Assembly (NCBI RefSeq): GCF_003853415.1
Contig: NZ_QTPP01000001.1
Coordinates: 496,001 to 560,000 of the forward strand
Direction of reading: 5' to 3'
DNA length: 64,000 nucleotides
From: Burkholderia sp. Bp9142
GTDB taxonomy: Bacteria > Pseudomonadota > Gammaproteobacteria > Burkholderiales > Burkholderiaceae
Under the pieces are notes generated by a model. That model was given only the letters and a program-made list of their open reading frames with translations. It was not told the origin of the DNA and did no database searches. Positions 24,643 to 33,975 of the stretch are shown piece by piece (the stretch's first letter is position 1; the number at the start of each line of letters is the position of its first letter). A program made the translations under genes and the position numbers.

Positions 24643-26460
24643 TTATGCGCGCGTCTCGAGTGCACTCAAGCTGCCTTGCTGGAACGCCTGCTTGCACGCT
24701 TGCCGGCGCACCTTGCCGCTTGTCGTGAGCGGAATCGCGCCAGTCGGGCCCAGGTGCACCACTGCCGGCGCGACGCCGTGATCGCGCGTCACCGCCAGCG
24801 TGATCGCTGCCCGCACCTCGCTCATTTGCTCGGGCCTCAGACGGCGCGAGCGTTTGACTTCCGCGACGATGACGAGCGATTCCCCGTGCCCGCCGTCGAT
24901 CGAAAAAGCCACCACGCCGTTCGTGCGAATCGCCTCGTGCGCCGCTTGCACCGATCCCTCGATGTCGGTCGGATAGAGATTGCGCCCGGCGACAATCACG
25001 ACGTCCTTGATCCGGCCCGTCACGAACAGCTCGCCGCGGTTCAGAAAGCCGAGGTCGCCCGTGCGCAGGTAGCGCGCCGGATCACGGCCGTCGTCTCCGT
25101 CGTCTCCGTCGTCTCCGTCGGCGATCGTCGCGGCGAAGATGTCGTCGCTGTCCGCACGGTTCAGATAGCCGGCCGCAACGTTCGGACCACTAAACCAGAT
25201 TTCGCCGACGGTCCGCTCCGGCAGCACGCGCTTCGTCGCCGGATCGACAATCAGCAGTCGATGGCCGGCCGCCACGGACCCGCACCCGACCAGCGTGGTA
25301 CGTCCGTGCTCGCCACGTTCCGGGTCGTGCGGCTTGCACCGGCCCCGCACGAGCGCATCCTTGTCGACATCGATCAGCGAGACCGGTGAACGGCCCACCT
25401 TGCCGGATACATAGAGCGTCGCCTCCGCCATTCCGTAGCAGGGAACCACGGCGCCGCGCTCGAAGCCTTGCCGGCCGAAGCGCGCGAAAAAACGGTCGAG
25501 TGTCGCGTGGTTCACGGGCTCCGCGCCGCAGAATACGTGCTGCAAGGAGCGCAGATCGAGCGTGGATGCCTCTTCTTCACTGATGTTGTCGACGCACAGG
25601 TCGAACGCGAAATTCGGTGCGACGCTCGTGGTCACGCGGTAGTCGGTGATCGCCCTGAGCCAGCGATACGGACGCTGGACGAAATGCTGCGGCGACAGGA
25701 TCACGAGCGGAAAGCCGCTAAACACGGCGAGCAGCAGCGCGCCCATCAGCCCCATGTCGTGATACGGCGGCAACCACGTGCAGCCGACGCGGTCCGGATC
25801 GGGGCCGAGCCGGTCGGCTATCACCGCGCAGTTGCTGACGAGATTCTCGTGCGTGACGACCACGCCCTTGGGCTCTCCCGTCGATCCCGACGTGTACTGG
25901 AGCAGCGCCGGCCGATCCAGGTCGACGCGCTGCGCCAGCAGGTTCCGGACGTCATATGCCGATGCTTCGCCATCGTCGAAGGCATCTTCGTCGATCGTCA
26001 GCAAGGCCGGCGCGGCGCGCTGGTCGCCGTAGAGCGCGTCGAGCTGCGGCTGCAGCGAGCGGTGAAGCTTGCCGGCAATGACCACGTCAGGATGGGCGTC
26101 GCGACAAATCGATGCGAACCGTGCCACTGCGCGAGAACCGGCAGGCGGAAACGAAGGCACCGCGGTGGCGCCCGCGAGCAGGATACCGAACAGCGCCGCG
26201 ACGTAGCTCAGGCCGGGTTCGAGCAGCAGCAATACGCGCCGTTCGTGCAGCGAGTGCTGCAGCACCATGTTGCGCACCTGGACGGCAGCGGCGGCGAACC
26301 GGCCGTACGACCAGCTCACGACATCATCCTCGCCGTCGCGAAGAAAATGGAATGCGATCCGCTCAGGCGTTTGCTCGGCACGCTCTCGAAGGATATCGAG
26401 CAGAGACGAGGTCATGCGCTCCGCCGTCAGGGTGGAGGGGGGAATGCTACCGGCCATCAT
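24643..26460 (-). CDS. Fatty acyl-AMP ligase of polyyne-type cluster
   Basis: This 605-residue adenylate-forming enzyme resembles FadD32-type fatty acyl-AMP ligases, which activate a free fatty acid and load it on the partner ACP. The nucleotide loop is LLQYTSGSTGEPKGVV; WLPPYHDMGLMG, PCYGMAEATLYVSGK and RTGDLGFL follow, and the C-terminal lysine is in TTSGKVRRQ. The double ATG at 26460 has GAGGG upstream and is preferred to an earlier in-frame start. An acidic Gly-Asp repeat (encoded by 9-bp DNA repeats at 25088-25121) interrupts the region before RTGDLG. It heads the core segment and corresponds to CayA in caryoynencin loci. Confidence 0.94.
   Translation of the reverse strand: MMAGSIPPSTLTAERMTSSLLDILRERAEQTPERIAFHFLRDGEDDVVSWSYGRFAAAAVQVRNMVLQHSLHERRVLLLLEPGLSYVAALFGILLAGATAVPSFPPAGSRAVARFASICRDAHPDVVIAGKLHRSLQPQLDALYGDQRAAPALLTIDEDAFDDGEASAYDVRNLLAQRVDLDRPALLQYTSGSTGEPKGVVVTHENLVSNCAVIADRLGPDPDRVGCTWLPPYHDMGLMGALLLAVFSGFPLVILSPQHFVQRPYRWLRAITDYRVTTSVAPNFAFDLCVDNISEEEASTLDLRSLQHVFCGAEPVNHATLDRFFARFGRQGFERGAVVPCYGMAEATLYVSGKVGRSPVSLIDVDKDALVRGRCKPHDPERGEHGRTTLVGCGSVAAGHRLLIVDPATKRVLPERTVGEIWFSGPNVAAGYLNRADSDDIFAATIADGDDGDDGDDGRDPARYLRTGDLGFLNRGELFVTGRIKDVVIVAGRNLYPTDIEGSVQAAHEAIRTNGVVAFSIDGGHGESLVIVAEVKRSRRLRPEQMSEVRAAITLAVTRDHGVAPAVVHLGPTGAIPLTTSGKVRRQACKQAFQQGSLSALETRA
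25088..25121. repeat. 9-bp tandem repeat inside the acyl-AMP ligase gene
   Basis: CGTCGTCTC is repeated nearly four times in register, encoding Gly-Asp-Asp units within the ligase. The in-frame unit length means copy number could vary without breaking the gene. Confidence 0.85.
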
Positions 26461-26538
26461 GAGACCCTCGGATAATCGGTGTTGTTTTGTTTTGATGAAA
26501 GCTTGATGCGCCAACCGGCGCTGACCGGCACGCGGCCA

Positions 26539-27957
26539 TCAATGCGCCGTCGCGGGCGCAAGCGCGCGCGGTCGCGTATCCACCGGCGCGCACAGGATTG
26601 CGGTGGCCAGCCCGAGCGCGATCTGCAGGTAACACAGGGTGCGGAATTCGGCGAGGTGCACGATCGCGTTGCCGGTCATGGCGGCCGTCAGCGCCACGCC
26701 GAACACCGATCCCATCTGGCGTATCGCCTGGTTCACGGCCGAGCCCACGCCGAATCGGGCCGGCGGCAGATGCGCAACGGCGGCGGCCGACAGCGCGGGC
26801 ATCACCATGCCCACACCCAGTCCGGTCAGCAGCGCCCCCGGAAGCCACGCGTGCACATAGTCGGGAGTGACGCCGGGCACCAGCGCGAACCAAATGCTTG
26901 CCGCCGTGGAGACCAGGCTCCCGGTCACCAGCAGAAGCCGGTGCCCCGCGCGCGCCGCGAACCGTCCGCACACGATCGCCGTGGGGACGACGAGCAGCGG
27001 CCCGGGGCTGCCAGCCAATCCCGCCTGTGTCAGCGAATACGACCAGACCCCCGTGGTAAACAGGAATGTCTGGAAAAACATCATCGCGAAGCCGATCGCG
27101 AAGCACAGCGAAGCGAGATTGATGTAGCGGTAAGTCCGATCCTGGAACAGCGAGAGATCGATTGCCGGCGCGCGTGCCGTGCGCGCCCATGCAACGAACG
27201 CTGCCAGCATGACCAGCCCACCGGCGATCGCCAGAGCCACCGCCGGGGAAGTCCAGCCGAGCGCCTCCGACTGCACGAGGCCGAAGGCAATCGAGCCGAC
27301 GCCGAGGATCAGCAAGACGACGCCAACGAGATCGAGCGGCGCGCCCCGCTCGGGATCACGCGACTCGTCGAGAATGCGCCACCCATGCCACAGCGCGATG
27401 GCCCCGAGCGGCAGGTTGAGAAAGAAGGCCCACGGCCAGCCGAAGTGATCGACCAGGAACGCGCCGAGGCTCGGCCCCAACGCACCTGCCACCCCGCTGA
27501 CTGCGCCCCACAGGCTCACGGCAATCGCCCGTTTGCTGACGGGGAACGCCGCCAGCAGGATCGACAGCGATGCAGGCAACAACAGCGCCGCGCCGGCTCC
27601 CTGCACGGCGCGCATCGCCCAGAGCATCTCGACATGCGTGGCGATGCCACAGCCCAGGGATCCTGCCAGGAACATCCCGAGACCGAGCAGGAACGTGCGC
27701 TTGCGCCCGCGCAGATCGGCGAGGCGGCCGGCCGGCACGAGCAACGCGGCGAACACCAGCGTGTACGCGTTCAGCACCCACGACATGCTGGCCGGGTCCG
27801 CATCGGGAAACGCCCGTCGCAACGCGGGAAATGCCGCGTAGAGCACGGTGACGTCGATCGAAACGAGGAACACCGCCACACTTGCGATCCAGAAAACCGG
27901 CCACGGCGACATCGAGCTCGACTGCGCCTGCGGAGCGGGCACGCTGGGTCCGTTCAT
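26539..27957 (-). CDS. MFS exporter, DHA2 (EmrB) type
   Basis: The 472-residue inner-membrane protein has about 14 helices, as in the DHA2 drug:H+ antiporter family. Motif A-like GRLADLRGRKRTFLLG is present, as are the antiporter motif region GAVSGVAGALGPSLGAFLVD and TVLYAAFPALRRAF in helix 1. It sits 4 bp after the preceding gene and 78 bp before the ligase start, so it is part of the cluster. It probably exports the polyyne product and provides self-protection; export substrate is inferred. Confidence 0.92.
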   Translation of the reverse strand: MNGPSVPAPQAQSSSMSPWPVFWIASVAVFLVSIDVTVLYAAFPALRRAFPDADPASMSWVLNAYTLVFAALLVPAGRLADLRGRKRTFLLGLGMFLAGSLGCGIATHVEMLWAMRAVQGAGAALLLPASLSILLAAFPVSKRAIAVSLWGAVSGVAGALGPSLGAFLVDHFGWPWAFFLNLPLGAIALWHGWRILDESRDPERGAPLDLVGVVLLILGVGSIAFGLVQSEALGWTSPAVALAIAGGLVMLAAFVAWARTARAPAIDLSLFQDRTYRYINLASLCFAIGFAMMFFQTFLFTTGVWSYSLTQAGLAGSPGPLLVVPTAIVCGRFAARAGHRLLLVTGSLVSTAASIWFALVPGVTPDYVHAWLPGALLTGLGVGMVMPALSAAAVAHLPPARFGVGSAVNQAIRQMGSVFGVALTAAMTGNAIVHLAEFRTLCYLQIALGLATAILCAPVDTRPRALAPATAH

Positions 27958-27961
27958 GGGT

Positions 27962-28792
27962 TTATACCTCGCGCGGCTGAAACGGCGTCACGCCGTCGCC
28001 CGATTCGGATTCGAAATACGACGCGTCGAGAAACGGGAGCGTTCGCGCCCGCATCCGCGCCTGAAACAGCGCGACGACCGGCCACGGGCGCATCGCCATG
28101 GCCATGCCCTTCGCATTCCGGGCATCTTCCCAGTGAATGACGTTCGCCACTTCCAGCGGCAGCCCGCCGACCTCCCCTGTCCAGAGGCTCAGCGTCGTGG
28201 CGCCGGCCGAAAGACGCGGGCCGCTCGCACGCCCCCCGTATACCGCGATCGAGTGGCCGCACACGCGTTCGACATCGGCGCTGCCGCGGATCGGCTTGCA
28301 CGCCACCGGACTCGTCAGAAACATCTCGTCGGTGATACCGAACGGCAACCTGGCGTCCAGCACTTCATCGTCGGGCGCCGGCGGCAACGCGGCATCCATC
28401 CCCGGAGGCAGCGTCCACGCGTCGACGTCGACGAGATCCCGGCTCGCGTCATACAGCGCCCGGCGGACCGGCGCGGGAAACGAGCCGAGGAAGATGTCGA
28501 CCTGGATGCGCGTGCCGGACCGGCGCGCCACCGTCACGCCGCGAATCTGACGCTCCTGGAAGCGGCCGTGCCATTCGCGCCCGCCGATATCGGCGCCGCT
28601 CCACGCGTGGGTCGACTCGACCTCGGAGAAGATGCCCTCGGCGGCAGCCGCGAGGCGCTCGACCCGGCCGCGACCGACGATTTCTCCGAACGTCATGGGA
28701 TGCCGCAAGCTGACCTCGTCCTGCGCCGACGTGTCGAGCTCGCGCAGCAACTCGCCGACATAGAGACCGGCGCATCCTTGGTGATTCATCAT
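27962..28792 (-). CDS. Unrecognised soluble protein in polyyne-type cluster
   Basis: The 276-residue protein matches no family I can name. It appears soluble, with beta-rich stretches (IQVDIFLGSFP, FGITDEMFLTSPVACKPI, TTLSLWTGEVGGLPLEVANVIHW) and no membrane or export signal. The double ATG at 28792 has GGAAGGAAA upstream; another ATG at 28861 overlaps the Rieske gene stop as ATGA and would add 23 residues. Location between a Rieske oxygenase and the exporter suggests a role in late oxidation or assembly. It is a good candidate for a new enzyme or accessory protein. Confidence 0.75.
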   Translation of the reverse strand: MMNHQGCAGLYVGELLRELDTSAQDEVSLRHPMTFGEIVGRGRVERLAAAAEGIFSEVESTHAWSGADIGGREWHGRFQERQIRGVTVARRSGTRIQVDIFLGSFPAPVRRALYDASRDLVDVDAWTLPPGMDAALPPAPDDEVLDARLPFGITDEMFLTSPVACKPIRGSADVERVCGHSIAVYGGRASGPRLSAGATTLSLWTGEVGGLPLEVANVIHWEDARNAKGMAMAMRPWPVVALFQARMRARTLPFLDASYFESESGDGVTPFQPREV

Positions 28793-28857
28793 CGTTTCCT
28801 TCCCGGTGATCGTCGATTCTTCCTCTGCGCGCGACAGGCGTGCCGTCTCGCGGTGCG

Positions 28858-29862
28858 TCATACGGCGGCCCGAATGGACGCGTTCGCCCCCATTCGCTCC
28901 AATATCCGCCGCGCGGCAAACGCCGGTCGATCGAGCTGGATGTCGATCATCGGCGCCGTGGGGTTCCAGTTCGCCTGAAGGCTCTCCGCGACGTCCTTGT
29001 CCTCCATGACGGTGGAGAACACTTCCTTCGCGGTGAACTCGGTAAACCGTTCGTTCCCGATGTCGAAATCGCGGTGCATCCCCACGAAGACATGCGTTGT
29101 GGTGTCCGTGGCGGGCGTGAAGATCGTCGTCGTGTAGACGTGGTAGACCTGGCCGCTGGAATCGTCGCAGGCGTGAGCCCTCGTTTCGACCCGCGTGTTG
29201 CCGATGGGCCAGTAGACGACCTCCTGGAAGCGGTCGATGTAGTCGAGCTTCAGGATATGGGTGTAGAGCGGCGGCGTCTTCTCGCGGCGCAGGTAGCGGC
29301 GCACGCGGACTTCGTCGTCGTTGATCACGATTTCGGGCGGAGTCTGGACGATGTCGAGCGAACCCAGCGTCTTCGCATGCACGAACGCGGCGTGCGAGAT
29401 GTCGAGGATGTTGTCGATGCCGAACAGGTAGCTGCAGGCGATGGTGCAATAGCTCATCTTCCCGGCGAGTTCGGGCGCCGAACAGACCCAATGGTCCGGG
29501 ATCGTCGCCTCGTCGGCTTTGTCCGGCTCGCCGGCCCACAGCCAGATGAAGCCGTATTTCTCGACGGCGGGGAAGGTCCGCACGCGCGCGCCCTTCGGGA
29601 TCGTGCTCTGGCTCGGAATGCTGACGCACGCGCCGGAGCAGTCGTACCGGAGCCCGTGGTACCAGCACTGGAGGTCGTCACCGACAACGCGCCCGCGGGA
29701 TAACGGAACCTGCCGGTGCGGGCATCGGTCCTCAAGGACGACGATCTGGTTCGCCGACGTACGGTACATGACGATCTTCTGATTCAGGATCGTCCGCGCA
29801 AAGGGCTCCCGCTGGACTTCCTCGGAAAGTGCTGCTGCGTACCACGCATTCTGGATAAACAT
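28858..29862 (-). CDS. Rieske non-haem iron oxygenase (oxygenase component)
   Basis: The 334-residue protein resembles vanillate O-demethylase-type and other Rieske monooxygenases. The [2Fe-2S] ligands are Cys47/His49 (CPHR) and Cys66/His69 (CWYH). The mononuclear iron site is in FGIDNILDISHAAFVH, with two histidines and an upstream Asp. No reductase gene is next to it. It lies between a desaturase and the unrecognised gene on the same strand. In the pathway it could hydroxylate or epoxidise the chain; oxidised end groups are known in cepacin-type polyynes. Substrate is inferred. Confidence 0.92.
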   Translation of the reverse strand: MFIQNAWYAAALSEEVQREPFARTILNQKIVMYRTSANQIVVLEDRCPHRQVPLSRGRVVGDDLQCWYHGLRYDCSGACVSIPSQSTIPKGARVRTFPAVEKYGFIWLWAGEPDKADEATIPDHWVCSAPELAGKMSYCTIACSYLFGIDNILDISHAAFVHAKTLGSLDIVQTPPEIVINDDEVRVRRYLRREKTPPLYTHILKLDYIDRFQEVVYWPIGNTRVETRAHACDDSSGQVYHVYTTTIFTPATDTTTHVFVGMHRDFDIGNERFTEFTAKEVFSTVMEDKDVAESLQANWNPTAPMIDIQLDRPAFAARRILERMGANASIRAAV

Positions 29863-29942
29863 GATTCCTCTCTTTGCTACATGGGCGGCGTTGTGGCACA
29901 CCGGACGCGAGTTCGAGCTGGCGTGTGCGTTCCGGATCGTTT

Positions 29943-31025
29943 CTACTTGCGCGCGACGGCGACCCGCGCGTCGCCGTCCCGCGCTTCGGCCGTGGCCGCT
30001 TCGCGATCGAGACGACCGTCTGCCATCCGCTCGAGGAAGTCGTCGGTCGCGGACTGCAGGTTGACGCAGGGATACTGGAAGCGACCCGTCGTATAACGCA
30101 GCGCCCCAAGGAAGGACGGCTCGACCGGCGCGCCTGCCGCCTCGAACAGCCCGTGCGACGCCAGGTACGTGTGGAGCGCCGGCAGCCGGTAACACGGGAC
30201 GGCCGGATACTGGTGGTGTTCGAGGTGGAAATTGCTGCCGCAAAACAGCGCGGTATAGATCGGCGACGTGTAGCTGCGGCTGTCGCGATATCGACCCGGC
30301 ACGGTATCCGTGTGCTCGATGTATGCGCGGATCGTGCTGAACACGTACACCCCGATATACGGGATCAGCATGACCGTGAAACCCAGCCACAGCGAGCGAT
30401 GCCAGATGAACCCGTAGGCGGTCACCGCGCCCAGGTTCAACGCGATGTTGAGCCGGGAGATCCAGCGCATTTCGCGCTGGCTGAACGGCAGCCGCGTGTT
30501 CTCCGGCCAGGGCAGCCCCGCCGCCATGCGCAACGCGTTCTTCGTGTAGATCCGCACGCCCTTGGAGCGCGCGAGAAAGATGCGCGACCAGAACGTGCGG
30601 TGCTGCGAATAGATCTGGACATCCGGGTCGATGTCCTGGCCGGTGAAGCGATGGTGCTTCCAGTGCGTCATGCTGAAGCCGACGATCAGGAAGCCGGGCA
30701 CCAGCGACGAGCAGATGAGCGCGAGCGCGGCGCTCACGTACTTGTTGCGATGCAGGTTCGTGTGCATCCCCTCGTGCCCGACGAAGGTCAGCAGGTGCAT
30801 GCCATGCCCGCCGATCACGCCCAGGACGATCGCCATGGCAACACGTGCCGGCGTTGACGCCGGGATATCGACGACGGCGAACGCCACCGCGGCCGGAATC
30901 AGGAAGAATGCGAGCGCGTGCGCCAGATAGAGGATCGTGGCGACGGAACTGATCCGGTGGAAGTGTCGCGGCAGCTTGAGCCGCGAGAATGCGACATCAC
31001 CGTCCAGCGTGGCTTCGATGGTCAT
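29943..31025 (-). CDS. Fourth membrane fatty acid desaturase/hydroxylase
   Basis: The 360-residue di-iron membrane protein has boxes HEGMH (84-88), HWKHH (121-125) and HLEHH late in the sequence. This spacing is nearer to beta-carotene-hydroxylase/DesA-like enzymes than to the delta-9 pair. Several hydrophobic spans are present (about 28-80, 100-120, 200-225). The ATG at 31025 follows GGAGAGACG. Outside the conserved three-desaturase core, it probably adds a further unsaturation or hydroxyl during tailoring. Confidence 0.92.
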   Translation of the reverse strand: MTIEATLDGDVAFSRLKLPRHFHRISSVATILYLAHALAFFLIPAAVAFAVVDIPASTPARVAMAIVLGVIGGHGMHLLTFVGHEGMHTNLHRNKYVSAALALICSSLVPGFLIVGFSMTHWKHHRFTGQDIDPDVQIYSQHRTFWSRIFLARSKGVRIYTKNALRMAAGLPWPENTRLPFSQREMRWISRLNIALNLGAVTAYGFIWHRSLWLGFTVMLIPYIGVYVFSTIRAYIEHTDTVPGRYRDSRSYTSPIYTALFCGSNFHLEHHQYPAVPCYRLPALHTYLASHGLFEAAGAPVEPSFLGALRYTTGRFQYPCVNLQSATDDFLERMADGRLDREAATAEARDGDARVAVARK

Positions 31026-31133
31026 AGCGTCTCTCCTCGATTTACGCGACGCAGGGCCGGCGATGGGCGAACGTGCCCCGCCGTGGCTTGAAATCGCGTG
31101 GCTGCAACGGCCACGCACCGATGTTCCGCGCGC

Positions 31134-32519
31134 TCATATCGACGCCCTGACGCGCACGTCGTGATCGCTGCCAAGCGCGCACGATTCGATCTCGTCAGGC
31201 TCGGGCGCTCGAGGCCGACCGGATTGAGCCTCCTCGGCCAGACGCTGGCGCAACGCCATCTCGGCGCGGATCGCCTCGCCTCGCCGCGACATTTCGATCA
31301 AGGGCTGGATCACGCCCGTCTCGCCGCGTGCCACGGCCTCGTCCGCCCATTGCTTGATATCGCTCGGATCGAATACCGCAAACGGCGAGCACCGGCGATT
31401 CTGCGAGGCAAGCAGGCGTGCCTGCAGCACCGGGTCGGCCACCAGCTTGCCGTACAGGATCCGGCTGAGCGGGTTGTTGTGACCGGGGTCGCCGCGACTG
31501 CGCGAGTATTCGAACAGGTCGATCGAGGTCGCGTCGCGCTGACGCCAGTAGCGCACCAGCGCGTGGTCGCCGCCCTCGACAATCGCTTGGCCGAGCGCGC
31601 GCGCGTCGCGCAGCGCATCGGTAATCCCGAACCCGGGGGACGGATCCATGAAGAGGCCCGCGTCGCCGACCAGGGCCCAGCCTGGCCCTGCCGCCTGACG
31701 GAAGAAAAAGCGCAGCTTCAACGCGCCGAGCACCTTGCTCGCCGGCTCCCCGGTAATCAGCGGAGCCGTGTGACGGTTGGCTCTCAGCGTCTCCATGAGC
31801 TTTTCGAGCACGCGCCCTTTCCACTCCGGCAACTGCGTTTTCACGAACGCCACCCCGATCAGCAACAGATCGCGGTTGGTCGGAAACACGAAGACGATAT
31901 CGTCGCCGAAGATGCAGTTCATCGCCCCGCCCTGATAGCGCGGATCGTCGTCGAACCAGTCCGGCCGCGGCCAGTAGGCCCAGTACATCGCACGGGGGCA
32001 GTCGTAGTCGTGATACGCCTCGGCGCCCACCCGTTCCGCCACGGTAGAGTGCGGACCGTCCGCGCCCACCACGACCCGCGCCCGAATCTCTTCACGGGCG
32101 CCGCCATGTTCGACCACGGCGCCCGTCACCCGCTCGCCGTCGCGCAGCAGGCCGACCAGCCTTGTCCGCGTACGGACCTCGGCCCCCGATGCTCGCGCGT
32201 CCTCCAGCAAGAGCGCATCGAGATCCATGCGGCGCGGGCAGGAGCAACGTCCGCCGACCGGATACTCGACGCGGCCGGTGATCTCGTCGACGCCATACAT
32301 CATGCTGGGCACCGGTGGCGCGAAGCTGCGCACCTTGTCGCCAAGAGACAGTTCGTCCAGCAGCGCCATGCCGTACGGCGAAATCCAGTGGGTGGACAAC
32401 GGCTGGTCGCTCGGAAGATTGCCCGCGTCGATCGCCAGAACGCGCTTGCCGGCGCGCGCCAGATGAATCGCGAGTGTGGCGCCCGCGCAGCGGGCGCCAA
32501 CGATGAGGGTGTCTAACAC
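31134..32519 (-). CDS. FAD-dependent oxidoreductase (geranylgeranyl reductase/halogenase-like)
   Basis: The 461-residue flavoprotein of the PHBH/halogenase superfamily has an N-terminal dinucleotide fold (LIVGARCAGATLAIHLARAG), GADGPHSTVAERVG and the C-terminal FAD motif LVGDAGLFMDPSPGFG. The WxWxIP motif of flavin halogenases is not seen, so a monooxygenase or reductase is likelier. The GTG at 32519 places the FAD motif at residue 8 and follows AAGGGAAAA; an ATG at 32564 would add 15 residues. It is transcribed with the ketosynthase gene upstream. A likely role is epoxidation or hydroxylation of the product, inferred from the cluster. Confidence 0.88.
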   Translation of the reverse strand: MLDTLIVGARCAGATLAIHLARAGKRVLAIDAGNLPSDQPLSTHWISPYGMALLDELSLGDKVRSFAPPVPSMMYGVDEITGRVEYPVGGRCSCPRRMDLDALLLEDARASGAEVRTRTRLVGLLRDGERVTGAVVEHGGAREEIRARVVVGADGPHSTVAERVGAEAYHDYDCPRAMYWAYWPRPDWFDDDPRYQGGAMNCIFGDDIVFVFPTNRDLLLIGVAFVKTQLPEWKGRVLEKLMETLRANRHTAPLITGEPASKVLGALKLRFFFRQAAGPGWALVGDAGLFMDPSPGFGITDALRDARALGQAIVEGGDHALVRYWRQRDATSIDLFEYSRSRGDPGHNNPLSRILYGKLVADPVLQARLLASQNRRCSPFAVFDPSDIKQWADEAVARGETGVIQPLIEMSRRGEAIRAEMALRQRLAEEAQSGRPRAPEPDEIESCALGSDHDVRVRASI

Positions 32520-32682
32520 GGAAAGTTTTCCCTTTGGATAACGACTGGAACCCGGGTTGCACATGACGCGGCCTCGCCATCGAATGGCTCGGGCGCATGC
32601 GGACCACGACGCAGCGCCGCATGCCGACGATTCGCGATACTTGCCAAATGGCGAATGGCCTGCCGACCGCGAGCGCAGGCGT

Positions 32683-33975
32683 TCAATGCGCGGAGGCTGA
32701 TCTATCCGGCGGGTACCGCTTGAACAGCACCGATGCATTGACGCCGCCAAAGCCGAACCCGTTCGACAGTGCGATCTCGATGGGAACGTGCCGTGCGGCA
32801 GGCCCGATCAGGTCAAGGCCGGCGGCAGCTTCGTCGGGGTGCTCGAGATTCAGCGTGCCGGGCATCACGCCATCCCGGAGGGCGAGAATGGAAAACGCCG
32901 CTTCGATGGCGCCCGCCGCCCCAAGCAAATGCCCGGTTGCCGACTTGGTCGACGAAATCGCCGGACCGGCACCCACGCCGAAGACGGTTTTCAGCGCCTC
33001 GATTTCTCCGGCGTCTCCGACTGGCGTCGATGTCGCATGCGCGTTGACGTAGCCCACCTGTTCCGGCGCGATGTCGCCCATTGCCAGTGCCAGCTTCATC
33101 GCCCGCATGGCGCCGGATCCGTCGTCGGGCCCGGCGGTCATGTGATAGGCGTCCGCCGTGGTGCCGTACCCGATGATTTCCGCGATCGGGCGGGCGCCGC
33201 GTGCGACGGCATGGTTCAGAGACTCGACCACCAGCATCGCGGCCCCCTCACCCATGACGAATCCGTCACGGTCGCGGTCGAACGGGCGCGAGGCCCGAGT
33301 CGGCTGATCGCCGAAACCGGTCGACAGCGCCCGCGCCGCCGCGAATCCGCCCAGGCTGACCTTGTCGAAGGCCGCTTCGGCGCCGCCGGCCAGCACGACA
33401 TCGGCCTCGCCGTTCTGGATCAGGCGCATCGCGTCTCCGATTGCCTGCACGCTCGCCGCACAGGCCGTCACCGGACAGCCGAGAGGCCCGCGAAACCGAT
33501 GCTTGATCGAAATCTGGCCAGCCGCCAGATTCGACAGAAAGAACGGAATGGTGAACGGCGACAACCGCCGCACGCCACGCGTCTCGCCGATCCGGACCGC
33601 CTCCGCCAGACCGGGAAATCCACCGATACCCGATGCCACGACCGTCGCCGTCCGCTCGCGCTCTTGCTCGGTTTGCGGCGCCCATCCGGCTTCAGCGAGC
33701 GCCTCGTCCGCGGCGACCATCGCCATCTGGATGAAGCGGTCCATCTTCCGCAGTTCCTTGTTCGGCACCGAAAGCTCCGGATCGAATCCCCCGTCGGGAT
33801 CGTCGGTCTTCCCCTGTACCGTCCCGCCGACCTTGGCGGGCAGTTCACCGACGATGTCGTCGCCGAGCACGCGCAGCCCGGAGCATCCTCCGATCAAGCG
33901 CTGCCACACCAATTCCTTGCCGCAACCCAGTGGGGACACAATGCCAATACCGGTTACTACCACTCGAAGCGTCAT
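32683..33975 (-). CDS. Beta-ketoacyl-ACP synthase (FabF type) in polyyne-type cluster
   Basis: The 430-residue ketosynthase has an intact Cys-His-His triad: Cys172 in VTACAASVQ, His313 in VNAHATSTP and His349 in SATGHLLGAAG. DRDGFVMGEGA is also typical. The ATG at 33975 follows a very strong GGGAGGGGAAGG site. The start overlaps the stop of a preceding 53-codon frame as ATGA. It could make or elongate the fatty acid precursor, or substitute for a housekeeping FabF inhibited by a product such as a polyyne. Both ideas are inference. Confidence 0.94.
   Translation of the reverse strand: MTLRVVVTGIGIVSPLGCGKELVWQRLIGGCSGLRVLGDDIVGELPAKVGGTVQGKTDDPDGGFDPELSVPNKELRKMDRFIQMAMVAADEALAEAGWAPQTEQERERTATVVASGIGGFPGLAEAVRIGETRGVRRLSPFTIPFFLSNLAAGQISIKHRFRGPLGCPVTACAASVQAIGDAMRLIQNGEADVVLAGGAEAAFDKVSLGGFAAARALSTGFGDQPTRASRPFDRDRDGFVMGEGAAMLVVESLNHAVARGARPIAEIIGYGTTADAYHMTAGPDDGSGAMRAMKLALAMGDIAPEQVGYVNAHATSTPVGDAGEIEALKTVFGVGAGPAISSTKSATGHLLGAAGAIEAAFSILALRDGVMPGTLNLEHPDEAAAGLDLIGPAARHVPIEIALSNGFGFGGVNASVLFKRYPPDRSASAH

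Noticed and set aside
27962-28792. Acetoacetate decarboxylase for the unrecognised cluster protein.
   Set aside because: The size is similar but the conserved catalytic-lysine region is not visible, so I left it unnamed.
31134-32519. Flavin-dependent halogenase.
   Set aside because: The FAD motifs fit the superfamily but the WxWxIP motif diagnostic of halogenases is absent.
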